DNA of 64,000 nt. It comes from Iamia sp963728655. GTDB lineage: Bacteria; Actinomycetota; Acidimicrobiia; Acidimicrobiales; Iamiaceae. Under the pieces are notes generated by a model, which saw only the letters and a program-made list of their open reading frames with translations, was not told the DNA's origin and searched no databases. A program made the translations under genes and the position numbers. Location of the stretch: positions 434,001 to 498,000 of the forward strand of contig CAVSLD010000003.1 in NCBI GenBank assembly GCA_963728655.1. Reading direction: 5' to 3'. Of the stretch, positions 25,228-33,165 are shown piece by piece. Every line of letters begins with the position of its first letter. Position 1 is the stretch's first letter.

Positions 25228-25661
25228 TGGCCGAGGCCGCCGGCCCCGGGGAGCCGCCGGTCGATCCTGGTGTGGCCGACCTGGCCACCCGGGTCTTCGC
25301 CATGGCCCGGGCCGGCGACGCCGACGCCCTCGCCGCCTACCTGGAGGCCGGCGTGCCGCCCGACCTGGCCAACGAGAACGGCGACACCCTGGTGATGCTG
25401 GCCGCCTACCACGGCCACGCGCCGGCCGTCACCGCCCTCGTGGCCCGGGGGGCGGAGGTCGACCGGCCCAACGACAAGGGCCAGACGCCGCTGGCCGGGG
25501 CCACGTTCAAGGGCGAGCCCGACGTGGTGGCGGCCCTGCTGGAGGGCGGGGCCGACCCGCGGGCCGGCCAGCCCACCGCCGTGGCCACGGCGCGGATGTT
25601 CGGGCGTGACGACCTGCTGGTCCTCTTCGGTGAGGAGCCGTCTCCCCCCGATCCCGCCTGA
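25227..25661 (+). CDS. Small ankyrin-repeat protein coupled to qcrB
   Basis: 144 residues containing about three ankyrin repeats: VPPDLANENGDTLVMLAAYHGH, AEVDRPNDKGQTPLAGATFKGE and a shorter third. No signal or membrane segment, so probably a cytosolic protein-binding module. ATG at 25227 overlaps the qcrB stop (TGATG), so it should be made with the bc complex. An assembly or regulatory partner role is possible but untested. Confidence 0.88.
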   Translation: MAEAAGPGEPPVDPGVADLATRVFAMARAGDADALAAYLEAGVPPDLANENGDTLVMLAAYHGHAPAVTALVARGAEVDRPNDKGQTPLAGATFKGEPDVVAALLEGGADPRAGQPTAVATARMFGRDDLLVLFGEEPSPPDPA

Positions 25662-25673
25662 GCGCGCCGGGCG

Positions 25674-25841
25674 CTACTCCTCGTCGTCGGCGCCGGGCTC
25701 GAGGCCCTCGGACTCGAGGCGCTCCTCGAGCGCGTCGGCGTCCTCGTGGGCCTCCTCGAGGGCCTCCTCGGCCGCCTCCCGGGCCTCCCGCGTGCCCTCG
25801 ATCATGTGCTCGGTGGTCTCGTCGTTGCCGTTCGTCGCCAT
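25674..25841 (-). CDS. Small acidic protein (55 residues) of unknown function
   Basis: The frame reads MATNGNDETTEHMIEGTREA and continues as an Ala/Glu-rich helix (about 15-48) to the end GADDEE. About a third of residues are Asp or Glu, so it is strongly acidic and probably helical. TAGCCT lies 6 bases before the ATG, the promoter pattern of recognised genes here, which is the main support that it is real. No family recognised. Confidence 0.6.
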   Translation of the reverse strand: MATNGNDETTEHMIEGTREAREAAEEALEEAHEDADALEERLESEGLEPGADDEE

Positions 25842-25847
25842 CGGCTC

Positions 25848-25853
25848 AGGCTA
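25848..25853 (-). promoter_or_regulatory. Candidate leaderless promoter -10 of the 55-residue acidic protein
   Basis: TAGCCT, 6 bases, ATG at 25841. Confidence 0.45.
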
Positions 25854-25907
25854 CGGCCGCGTGGAGCACCCCGGCGAGCGGGTCCCGAGGCCGCCGAGAC
25901 GGACGAC

Positions 25908-26452
25908 CTACATGCGGTGGCGACCCTGGCGGATCATCCCGCCGATCGACCAGGCCAGCAGGACCAGGGCTGGGGCCAGCAGCCAGCGGCCCAGCAGGAA
26001 CCCGTTGCCCACCAGCGCCATCGACGCCCCGATGGCGAGGGGCCAGATGCTGGCGTCGGGGAACCACACCCCGTCGTGGGGGTCGTGGCCCGGCTCCTGG
26101 TGGGCGCGGGGCGGGCTGCGCCGCCCCGGCCCCGGGGCCAGCCCAGGTACAGCGCGGGCAACCCGGTCATGCACGCGGCCACGACCAGGAAGGTGGTGCC
26201 GGCCGCCTCGTAGGACAGGAACCAGTAGATGGTGGCGATCACCACCATGAACACGGCGATGCCGCCGAAGATCTTGGCCTGGAGCCGCCAGGCGTCCGGG
26301 TCGTCGCTGCCGGTCGAGCCCCGGCCGGCGTCGTCGCGGTGCGCCTCCTCGACGGCCACCGCACCCGCGGTGCGGCCCTCGTCGTCGGCCACGGCCTCGA
26401 CCGTGGCCGCCTCGTCGCGCTCGACGGGGTGGACCTCGTCGTCGTCGCTCAC
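25908..26452 (-). pseudogene. ctaF: Cytochrome c oxidase subunit IV (actinobacterial type), frame broken once
   Basis: CtaF is the small fourth subunit of actinobacterial aa3 oxidase. An acidic N-terminus of about 60 residues is followed by two helices (IFGGIAVFMVVIATIYWFL and FLVVAACMTGLPALYL) in one frame. The typical GVWFPDASIWPLAIGAS and two more helices are in the next frame. Restoring one base beside a GG/CCCC run at about 26128-26143 joins them as YLGWAPGPGRRSPPRAHQEP. GTG at 26452 overlaps the ctaD stop (GTGA). The oxidase genes are otherwise intact, so a sequencing error is the likelier cause. Confidence 0.85.
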
Positions 26453-28182
26453 CGCTCCTCCTCCGCTCCGTCCGCGGCCGTGCCTGCGGCCGCGGTCGCG
26501 GCGACCGGGGCCGTGCGGCCCCCCGGCGGGTGGCGCACGTCCCACAGCGGCCGGTTGGACCGGATGGGCGGCAGCTCGTCGAAGTTCCACGGGGGCGGGG
26601 GCGAGGTGGTGGCCCACTCCAGCGTGTGGCCGCCCCACGGGTCGCTGCCGGCGACCTCGCCCTTGCGCAGCGAGTGGATCACGTTCCAGGCGAAGGGGAT
26701 GATCGACAGGCCCAGGATGATCGCCCCGACCGTCGAGACCCGGTTGAGGGTGGTGAAGCCGTCCTCCGGGAGGTAGTCGGCCACCCGTCGGGGCATGCCC
26801 TCGGCCCCCAGCACGTGCTGGACGAGGAACGTGGTGTTGAACCCCACGAAGGTCATGGCGAAGTGGAGCTTGCCCAGGCCCTCGCCCAGCATGCGGCCCG
26901 TCACCTTGGGGAACCAGTAGTAGATGCCGGCGAACATGGCGAACGCCGACCCCCCGAACATCACGTAGTGCATGTGGGCCACCACGAAGTAGCTGTCGTG
27001 CACGGCGAAGTCGAGCGCCGGCAGGGCCAGCAGCACGCCGGTGAGGCCCCCGAAGAGGAACAGGAAGAGGAACCCGACGGCCCAGAGCATGGGCGTGGGG
27101 AAGGTGAGCTGGCCGCCCCACATGGTGCCGATCCAGTTGAAGAACTTCACGCCGGTGGGCACCGCGATCAGCAGCGACAGGGCCGAGAAGTAGCTCACCT
27201 CCACCGCCCCGGTGGTGAACATGTGGTGGGCCCACACGCCGACCGAGAGGGAGGCGATGGTGAGGGTGGCCAGGACGATGCCCCGGTAGCCGAACACCGG
27301 CCGGCGGGAGAACACCGGGTAGATCTCGGTGACGATGCCGAAGAAGGGCAGCACCGCGATGTACACCTCGGGGTGGCCGAAGAACCAGAAGAGGTGCTGC
27401 CAGAGGATGGGCTGGCCCCCGCCGGTGACGTTGAAGATCTGCCCGTCGAGGATGCGGTCGGCCAGCATCATGATCGAGGCCGAGGTGAGGATGGGGAAGG
27501 CGATCAGCACCAGCACGCTGGTGACGAGCATGTTCCAGGTGAAGATCGGCATCCGGAACATCGACATGCCGGGCGCCCGCATGGCGAGGGTGGTGGCCAC
27601 CACGTTGACCGCGGCCATGATCGTCCCGGTGCCGGCCAGGATGATGGCGAGCAGCCACAGGTCGTTGCCGATGGCCGGGTTGCGGATGGCCTCGGACAGC
27701 GGTGCGGTGGCGGTCCAGCCGAAGGCGGCGGGGCCGTCGGCGGTGAGGAACCCCGAGATCATGGTGAGCCCGCCGAAGAGGAACAGCCAGTAGCCCAGCG
27801 CGTTGAGCCGGGGGAAGGCCATCTCCTTGGCCCCGATCTGCAGGGGCACCATGTAGTTGGCGAACCCGAAGGCCATCGGGACGATGAACAGGTAGATCAT
27901 CACGCTGCCGTGCATCGTGAAGACCTGGTTGTAGGTGCCCGGCTCGATGAACTGGGTGCCCGGCGAGTAGAGCTCGGCCCGGACCACCTCGGCCAGGGTC
28001 CCGCCGATCAGGAAGAAGACCAGGGCGGTGATGATGTAGCCGATCCCGATCACCTTGTGGTCGGTGCTGGTGAGCCAGCCCAGGATCCCCCGGCCCCGCA
28101 CCGTCGAGGGTGGGCGGCCGGCCTCGTCCTCGTCGTGGTCGGGGGCGATGACCGGGTCCGGCGCGTCGACGGTGGCGGTCAT
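26449..28182 (-). CDS. ctaD: Cytochrome c oxidase subunit I (aa3)
   Basis: 577 residues and twelve helices. Haem a ligand in FTMHGSVM. The CuB site is HPEVY (His-Tyr crosslink pair) and AHHMF. Haem a3 and a ligands are in DSYFVVAHMHYVMFG. K-channel residues are present, and the YWLFLFGG region matches actinobacterial forms. The C-terminus after about 530 is a variable Ala/Pro tail. ATG at 28182 overlaps the ctaC stop (ATGA), and its stop overlaps ctaF (GTGA): ctaC-ctaD-ctaF is one coupled operon. Confidence 0.97.
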   Translation of the reverse strand: MTATVDAPDPVIAPDHDEDEAGRPPSTVRGRGILGWLTSTDHKVIGIGYIITALVFFLIGGTLAEVVRAELYSPGTQFIEPGTYNQVFTMHGSVMIYLFIVPMAFGFANYMVPLQIGAKEMAFPRLNALGYWLFLFGGLTMISGFLTADGPAAFGWTATAPLSEAIRNPAIGNDLWLLAIILAGTGTIMAAVNVVATTLAMRAPGMSMFRMPIFTWNMLVTSVLVLIAFPILTSASIMMLADRILDGQIFNVTGGGQPILWQHLFWFFGHPEVYIAVLPFFGIVTEIYPVFSRRPVFGYRGIVLATLTIASLSVGVWAHHMFTTGAVEVSYFSALSLLIAVPTGVKFFNWIGTMWGGQLTFPTPMLWAVGFLFLFLFGGLTGVLLALPALDFAVHDSYFVVAHMHYVMFGGSAFAMFAGIYYWFPKVTGRMLGEGLGKLHFAMTFVGFNTTFLVQHVLGAEGMPRRVADYLPEDGFTTLNRVSTVGAIILGLSIIPFAWNVIHSLRKGEVAGSDPWGGHTLEWATTSPPPPWNFDELPPIRSNRPLWDVRHPPGGRTAPVAATAAAGTAADGAEEER

Positions 28183-28931
28183 CCCCCGCCCTCCTCTGTG
28201 GTGGTGTCGGCGTTCTCCGCGAGCCAGGTCCGGAAGTCGGCGTCGCTCACGACGCGCACCCGGAAGTACATGCGCCAGTGGTCGAGGCCGCAGAACTCGG
28301 CGCAGCGCCCCTGGAGGGCCCCCAGCTCGTTGGGGGTCACGTCGACCTCGTTGTCGACGCCCGGGATGAGGTCGCGCTTGGAGAGGAAGCGCGGCACCCA
28401 GAAGGAGTGGTTGACGTCGAGCGACACCAGCTTGAGCCGGGTGGTCTGGTCGATGGGCACCACCAGCTCGGGGCCGGCGGTGCCCTCGCCGTCACCGGTG
28501 ACGACGACGTCGGAGCCCTCGTAGGTGAAGCGCCACGACCACTGGAAGCCCTCGACCAGCACCGAGACGTCCGGGGTGGTGGCCCGCTCGTTGACGTCGC
28601 GCTGGGCGAAGGTGCCGAAGGCGAAGAGCACCACGACGATGAGGATCGGGATCACCGTGTAGACGACCTCGATCGGGATGTGCTCGGCCACCTGGGTGGG
28701 CAGGGCGTCGCTGCGGCGGCGGTACCGGATGATCGACCAGGTGATGAGGGCCCACACGAAGGCCCCGACGGCCAGGGCGGCCCAGACCGCCGGCGACCAG
28801 AAGGCGGTGACGGTGTCGGCCTGCTCGGAGGCCGGGTCGGCCAGGCCGAACGACGTGCCGCAGCCGCCGAGGGCCGCGACGGCGACCACGGCGGCCACGA
28901 GGCCGGTGCGGGCGGGGGGCCGGCGGCGCAT
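28179..28931 (-). CDS. ctaC: Cytochrome c oxidase subunit II (CuA)
   Basis: 250 residues. Lipoprotein-like signal with GGCGTS, two membrane helices (about 45-65 and 85-110), and a CuA cupredoxin domain with the ligands in CAEFCGLDHWRM and the upstream His in DVNHSFWVP. VEGFQWSWRF is the electron-entry aromatic patch. ATG at 28931 lies 8 bases after TAGGGT, so the operon looks leaderless. An open frame continues upstream, but nothing in it resembles the family. Confidence 0.96.
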   Translation of the reverse strand: MRRRPPARTGLVAAVVAVAALGGCGTSFGLADPASEQADTVTAFWSPAVWAALAVGAFVWALITWSIIRYRRRSDALPTQVAEHIPIEVVYTVIPILIVVVLFAFGTFAQRDVNERATTPDVSVLVEGFQWSWRFTYEGSDVVVTGDGEGTAGPELVVPIDQTTRLKLVSLDVNHSFWVPRFLSKRDLIPGVDNEVDVTPNELGALQGRCAEFCGLDHWRMYFRVRVVSDADFRTWLAENADTTTEEGGG

Positions 28932-28939
28932 CGACAGCG

Positions 28940-28945
28940 ACCCTA
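28940..28945 (-). promoter_or_regulatory. Candidate leaderless promoter -10 of the ctaC-ctaD-ctaF operon
   Basis: TAGGGT, 8 bases, ATG at 28931. Confidence 0.5.
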
Positions 28946-29045
28946 CTGACGATCGCGGGCCGAGGTGGGGTTCGAGCGCCAGGACGTGGGGAGGGGACGA
29001 CCCCGGCGGCGACCCCGGCGGGTGGGCCAGGATCAGGGGGTGGAC

Positions 29046-29438
29046 GTGCTGTCGATGCGGACGATCTTCCGGTGCCGGGACCTGGAACGCTCGCGGGCCT
29101 TCTGGGAGGGGGTGCTGGGCCTCACGGTGGCGCGCGAGTACGGCACCGACGGCCGGGTCCTGGGCGTCGTGCTCTTCGCCGGAGGGGGAGCGATCGAGCT
29201 CACCACCGGGGAGCCGTCGGGCCCCGACCGGTCCGACGACGCCATCGTGTGGCTCCAGGTGGCCGATGCCCACGCCGAGGAGCAGCGCCTGGTCGCACGG
29301 GGGGTGCCCATCGACAGGGAGACGCAGCGGATGCCCTGGGGCCTGGTCGAGTGCTGGGTGTCGGACCCCGACGGGGTGCGGATCGTCCTGGTCGAGGTCC
29401 CGCCCGACCACCCGCTGCGGCGGCGGGTGGAGGGCTAG
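29046..29438 (+). CDS. VOC-family (glyoxalase/bleomycin resistance-type) protein
   Basis: 130 residues with a vicinal-oxygen-chelate fold: RCRDLERSRAFWEGVLGL, the metal-site Glu in AIELTTGEP, and WGLVECWVSDPDGVRIVLVEV. Activity within this broad family cannot be chosen. GTG at 29046 is five bases after AGGGGG; ATG at 29055 and GTG at 29040 are alternatives. A single gene convergent with asd. Confidence 0.85.
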   Translation: MLSMRTIFRCRDLERSRAFWEGVLGLTVAREYGTDGRVLGVVLFAGGGAIELTTGEPSGPDRSDDAIVWLQVADAHAEEQRLVARGVPIDRETQRMPWGLVECWVSDPDGVRIVLVEVPPDHPLRRRVEG

Positions 29439-29510
29439 CCGCGCCGCCCACCGAAGGGGTGGAGGATGTCGGTCACGGGCGACGGGCAGGTGTCACCAGG
29501 ACGGCGTGGC

Positions 29511-30539
29511 TCAGCCGCCGGCGGCGACCAGCTCGGCGATCTGCACGGTGTTGAGCGCGGCGCCCTTGCGCAGGTTGTCGCCGGAGAGGAAGAGGGCCAG
29601 GCCCCGACCGTCGGGGACGGTCTCGTCGTGGCGGAGGCGACCCACGTAGGTGGGGTCGGCACCGGCCGCGAGCAGCGGGGTGGGCAGGTCGTGGAGGGCC
29701 ACGCCGGGGGCCTCGGCCAGGATCTCGGAGGCCTCGGCCGGCGACAGGGACCGGGAGAAGCGGGCGTTGATCGACAGCGAGTGGCCGGTGAAGACCGGCA
29801 CCCGCACGCAGAGGCCCGACACCGGCAGCTCCGGGATGCCCAGGATCTTGCGGCTCTCGAAGCGCAGCTTCTGGTCCTCGTCGGTCTCGTCGAGGCCGTC
29901 GTCGACGTAGCTGCCGGCCTGGGGCACCACGTCGAAGGCGATGGTGGCGGGGAACTTGTCGTGCTCGGGGAAGGCGACGGCGGCGCCGTCGTGGGTGAGC
30001 TCGGCGGCCTTGGACCCGGCCGCGTCGACCTGGGAGGCCAGCTCCTCGACGCCGGCCAGACCGGCGCCCGAGACGGCCTGGTAGGTGGACACGACCAGCG
30101 CCTCGAGCCCGGCGGCGCGGTGCAGCGGGGCCAGCACCGGCATGGCGACCATGGTCGTGCAGTTGGGGTTGGCGATGATCCCCTTGGGGCGGTCGGCCGC
30201 AGCCTCGGGGTTGACCTCGGAGACCACCAGCGGCACCTCGGGGTGGCGACGCCAGGCCGACGAGTTGTCGATCACCACGGGGCCGGAGGCGGCGATGGCC
30301 TCGGCCGTGGCCCGGGAGGCGGTGGCGCCGGCCGACATCAACACGATGTCGAGCCCGGAGAGGTCGGCGGTGGCCACGTCCTCGACGGTGACCTCCTCGC
30401 CCTGCCAGGGCAGGGTGGTGCCGGCCGAGCGGGCCGAGGCGAGGTAGCGCACCTCCGCGGCGGGGAAGGCCCGCTGCTCGAGCACCTTGCGCATGACCGC
30501 ACCGACCTGGCCGGTGGCTCCGACGATCCCGATCTTCAT
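29511..30539 (-). CDS. asd: Aspartate-semialdehyde dehydrogenase
   Basis: Reduces aspartyl phosphate to aspartate semialdehyde for lysine, diaminopimelate, threonine and methionine. 342 residues. NADP-binding GATGQVG at the N-terminus, catalytic Cys in NPNCTTM, active-site QAVSGAG and the catalytic His region around VFTGHSLSI. ATG at 30539 has TAGCCT 8 bases upstream. lysC (31.7-32.9 kb) makes its substrate, but an EamA transporter gene lies between the two. Confidence 0.97.
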   Translation of the reverse strand: MKIGIVGATGQVGAVMRKVLEQRAFPAAEVRYLASARSAGTTLPWQGEEVTVEDVATADLSGLDIVLMSAGATASRATAEAIAASGPVVIDNSSAWRRHPEVPLVVSEVNPEAAADRPKGIIANPNCTTMVAMPVLAPLHRAAGLEALVVSTYQAVSGAGLAGVEELASQVDAAGSKAAELTHDGAAVAFPEHDKFPATIAFDVVPQAGSYVDDGLDETDEDQKLRFESRKILGIPELPVSGLCVRVPVFTGHSLSINARFSRSLSPAEASEILAEAPGVALHDLPTPLLAAGADPTYVGRLRHDETVPDGRGLALFLSGDNLRKGAALNTVQIAELVAAGG

Positions 30540-30547
30540 GGCCGTCC

Positions 30548-30553
30548 AGGCTA
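30548..30553 (-). promoter_or_regulatory. Candidate leaderless promoter -10 of asd
   Basis: TAGCCT, 8 bases, ATG at 30539. Confidence 0.5.
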
Positions 30554-30595
30554 CCGGGGCCCTCCCGCCCGACCCCAGCGCGTTCGCCGGGTCCC

Positions 30596-31573
30596 TCAGG
30601 GCCGGGCCGGGTGCCCGGCGGGCGGACCGCCGGCCGTCGAGGTCCCCGGCGGGACGCGGGGGCGCACGGCGCGGCTGGCGAGCAGGGCCCCACCGATCAC
30701 CAGGACCACGCCGACGAGGGCCAGGGGCGCGACGTCGTCGTGCTGGACGACCACGCCCAGGACCAGGGCGACGACAGGGATGAGGTAGGTGATGAACGAT
30801 GCCCGGGTGGAGCCGACCCGGCCCACGAGCGTGCCCATGATGAGGAAGGCCAGCCCCGTGCCGACCAGGCCCAGGACCGCCACGGCCGCCACCGGGGCCG
30901 GGGCCAGCGACGCGGACGGCAGGCCGACCAGCCCGTAGGGCAGGGTCCACAGGGTCGCGAGGGCCAGCATCCGGGCCATGAGCGGGCGGGAGCCGTACCG
31001 GGCCTGGAGGGGGGCCGCGATGTTGATGGCCAGGCCGTAGCAGACCGTCGCCAGCACGACGAGGGCCACGCCCCACGCCTCGCTGCTCCCCTCCCCGGCC
31101 GACGGGACGCTGATGGCGACCACGCCGAGGAACCCGACGCCCACCCCCGCCAGCTGCACCCCACTGGTGCGGGTGCCGAAGAAGAGGGCGGCGAACAGGG
31201 CGGTGAAGAGGGGCATGGCCCCGTTGAGCAGGCCGGTGACGGCCGAGGAGATGTGCTGCTCGGCGATGGGGAACAGCGTGAAGGGGATGCCGACCCACAG
31301 GATCGACAGCGCCACGACCCGGACCCGGTCCTCCCGCGCCACGTGGATGCGGGGGCCGGGCAGCAGCTCGAGGATCAGGGCCCCGAGGCCCACCCGCAGC
31401 AGGGTGACCACCCCGGGCGGGAACGCCTCCAGCCCGATGGAGATGAAGAGGAACGACGCGCCCCAGATCCCGGCGATGCCGGAGAACAGGGTCCAGTCGA
31501 CCGGGCCGAAGGCGTGCCCGTGGTCGCCCCGCGCCGGTCTGCCGTCGGGGGGTGGGACGCTGGTGGCCGACAC
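30596..31573 (-). CDS. EamA/DMT-family transporter between lysC and asd
   Basis: 325 residues with ten helices in two EamA repeats, starting DWTLFSGIAGIWGASFLFISIGLEA. The second repeat begins near WGVALVVLATVCYGLAI. The family exports amino acids and other metabolites, and its place inside the lysC-asd pair hints at an aspartate-family amino acid, which is inference only. GTG at 31573 is taken because AGGAA lies seven bases upstream; GTG at 31579 is a near alternative. Confidence 0.88.
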   Translation of the reverse strand: MSATSVPPPDGRPARGDHGHAFGPVDWTLFSGIAGIWGASFLFISIGLEAFPPGVVTLLRVGLGALILELLPGPRIHVAREDRVRVVALSILWVGIPFTLFPIAEQHISSAVTGLLNGAMPLFTALFAALFFGTRTSGVQLAGVGVGFLGVVAISVPSAGEGSSEAWGVALVVLATVCYGLAINIAAPLQARYGSRPLMARMLALATLWTLPYGLVGLPSASLAPAPVAAVAVLGLVGTGLAFLIMGTLVGRVGSTRASFITYLIPVVALVLGVVVQHDDVAPLALVGVVLVIGGALLASRAVRPRVPPGTSTAGGPPAGHPARP

Positions 31574-31724
31574 GGTCACGTTCCTACCGGGCCGGGCGCC
31601 GGTCGCGCCCACCGGTCCGCCCCCGGAAGAGAGACCAGGCCCGTCGCCCTGGCGGCGCGATCGGTCGCTGCGTCCCCGCAGCCGGCTCGGAGGGGCGGGC
31701 GCAGCCCCGGTGGTCCTGTGGGCG

Positions 31725-32210
31725 TCAGCCGGGAGCGGCGTCGAGGCCGAACGCGGTGTGGAGCACGGCCACGGCCTTCTCCAGGTCGACCTCGCGCACG
31801 ATGCAGGAGATCCGGATGGCCGAGGTCGAGATCATCTCGATGTTGATGTCGTCGGCCGCGAGGCGCTCGAACACGGTGGCGGCCACGCCGGGGTGGGACT
31901 TCATGCCCGCCCCCACCAGGCTCACCCGGCCGATGCCGTCGTCGGAGATGACCTGGTCGGCGCCCAGCGCGGCGGCCAGGCTGTCGCTGACCTCGCGGCC
32001 TGCGGGCAGGTCGTCCTTGGGCAGGGTGAAGGAGATGTCGGTGGCCCCGCCGGCCGACACGTTCTGCACGATCATGTCGACGTTCACCCCCCGGGCGGCC
32101 AGGCCGCGGAAGAGCTGGCCGGCGATGCCGGGCCGGTCGGGCAGGTTGGTGATGGTGATCTTCGCCTCGGAGTCGTCGCCGACGACGCCCGAGACCATGG
32201 CCTGCTCCAT
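31725..32210 (-). CDS. Predicted aspartate kinase beta subunit from an internal start in lysC
   Basis: ATG at 32210 is in frame with lysC, preceded by GAGGAGG about 8 bases upstream, and gives a 161-residue protein consisting of the ACT domains only. Overlapping alpha/beta aspartate kinases made this way are established for Corynebacterium glutamicum lysC and in Bacillus. The strong ribosome-binding site in a window where such sites are rare supports real use. Confidence 0.6.
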   Translation of the reverse strand: MEQAMVSGVVGDDSEAKITITNLPDRPGIAGQLFRGLAARGVNVDMIVQNVSAGGATDISFTLPKDDLPAGREVSDSLAAALGADQVISDDGIGRVSLVGAGMKSHPGVAATVFERLAADDINIEMISTSAIRISCIVREVDLEKAVAVLHTAFGLDAAPG

Positions 32211-32945
32211 CGATGTGTCCTCCTCGTCGATCCACGTCCCCGGTTCCCAGGTGAAGGCGGACCGCACGTGCAGCGGCACCTTGTGGGTCCGGGCGAACTC
32301 CACCGCGCGCATGGCCGGCTTGGGGCAGCCGCACGCGCACATCTCCAGCATCTCGTCGAAGCTGACGCTGGCCAGCTTGCGGGCCGTGGGCACCACCCGG
32401 GGGTCGGTGGTGAACACCCCGGACACGTCGGTGTAGAGCTCGCACACGCCGCCCAGGGCGTGGGCCAGGGCCACCGCGGTGGTGTCCGAACCGCCCCGGC
32501 CGAAGAAGGTGACGTCGTGCTCGGTCGAGACCCCCTGGGAGCCGCCCACCACCGGCACCCGTCCCTCCTCGACGGCCTGGCGCACCCGATCGGGCCGCAC
32601 CTCCAGGATCTTGGCGTTCATGTGGTTGGTGTCGGTGACGAACCCGGCCTGGCTTCCGGTGAAGGAGTCGGCCGGCACGCCGAGGTCGTGGAGGGCCATG
32701 CTCACCAGGGCCGTGGCCTTGCGCTCGCCGGCGGTGATGAGCATGTCCATCTCCCGCCCCACCGGGGTGCGGGTGACCTGCTCGGCCATGCGCAGCAGCT
32801 GGTCGGTCTCCTTGCCCATGGCCGACACCACGAGGACGACGTCGTCGCCCCGACGGCGGGTGCGGGCCACCTGGTCGGCGACCTCGCGCATGCGGTCGGG
32901 GTCGGCGACGGATGTCCCGCCGAACTTCTGGACGACCAGTGCCAC
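31725..32945 (-). CDS. lysC: Aspartate kinase
   Basis: Phosphorylates aspartate, the first step to lysine, threonine and methionine. 406 residues: kinase domain beginning VVQKFGGTSVAD, with GRGGSDTTAVALA and FTTDPRVV, then two ACT domains (from about residue 265), including ITNLPDRPGIAGQLF and MKSHPGVAATVFE, that bind lysine/threonine for feedback control. GTG at 32945 lies 8 bases after TACCGT. It matches the alpha form of lysC; a beta-form internal start is listed separately. Confidence 0.97.
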   Translation of the reverse strand: MALVVQKFGGTSVADPDRMREVADQVARTRRRGDDVVLVVSAMGKETDQLLRMAEQVTRTPVGREMDMLITAGERKATALVSMALHDLGVPADSFTGSQAGFVTDTNHMNAKILEVRPDRVRQAVEEGRVPVVGGSQGVSTEHDVTFFGRGGSDTTAVALAHALGGVCELYTDVSGVFTTDPRVVPTARKLASVSFDEMLEMCACGCPKPAMRAVEFARTHKVPLHVRSAFTWEPGTWIDEEDTSMEQAMVSGVVGDDSEAKITITNLPDRPGIAGQLFRGLAARGVNVDMIVQNVSAGGATDISFTLPKDDLPAGREVSDSLAAALGADQVISDDGIGRVSLVGAGMKSHPGVAATVFERLAADDINIEMISTSAIRISCIVREVDLEKAVAVLHTAFGLDAAPG

Positions 32946-32953
32946 GGCTGGGC

Positions 32954-32959
32954 ACGGTA
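32954..32959 (-). promoter_or_regulatory. Candidate leaderless promoter -10 of lysC
   Basis: TACCGT, 8 bases, GTG at 32945. Confidence 0.5.
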
Positions 32960-32972
32960 CCGCCCTCCACCG

Positions 32973-33155
32973 CCACCTCCGAAGTGGTCAGCCCCAGCGG
33001 TGCCCTGGCACCCGGATCCCTGACCAGTTCGTGACCACCTCCGAAGTGGTCAGCCCCAGCGGTGCCCTGGCACCCGGATCCCTGACCAGTTCGTGACCAC
33101 CTCGCGAAGTGGTCAGCCCCAGCGGTGCCCTGGCACCCGGATCCCTGACCAGCTG
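32973..33155 (-). repeat. Three tandem 62-base palindromic units between the BldD-like gene and lysC
   Basis: Unit starts are at 32973, 33035 and 33097. The first two are identical; the third has one inserted base near its start and ends AGCTGA instead of AGTTCGTGA. Each unit pairs GAAGTGGTCAG with CTGACCAGTTC (10 of 11 bp), or CTGACCAG in the third, and carries an inner hairpin GGTGCC-CT-GGCACC. The array begins 10 bases beyond the BldD-like stop codon. The inner core matches single palindromes at 34.8 and 52.0 kb. No variable spacers, so not a CRISPR array. Confidence 0.9.
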
Positions 33156-33165
33156 AGGGAGGGGG

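Noticed and set aside
32973..33155. CRISPR array
   Set aside because: Three near-identical 62-base units abut without variable spacers, and no cas genes are seen.
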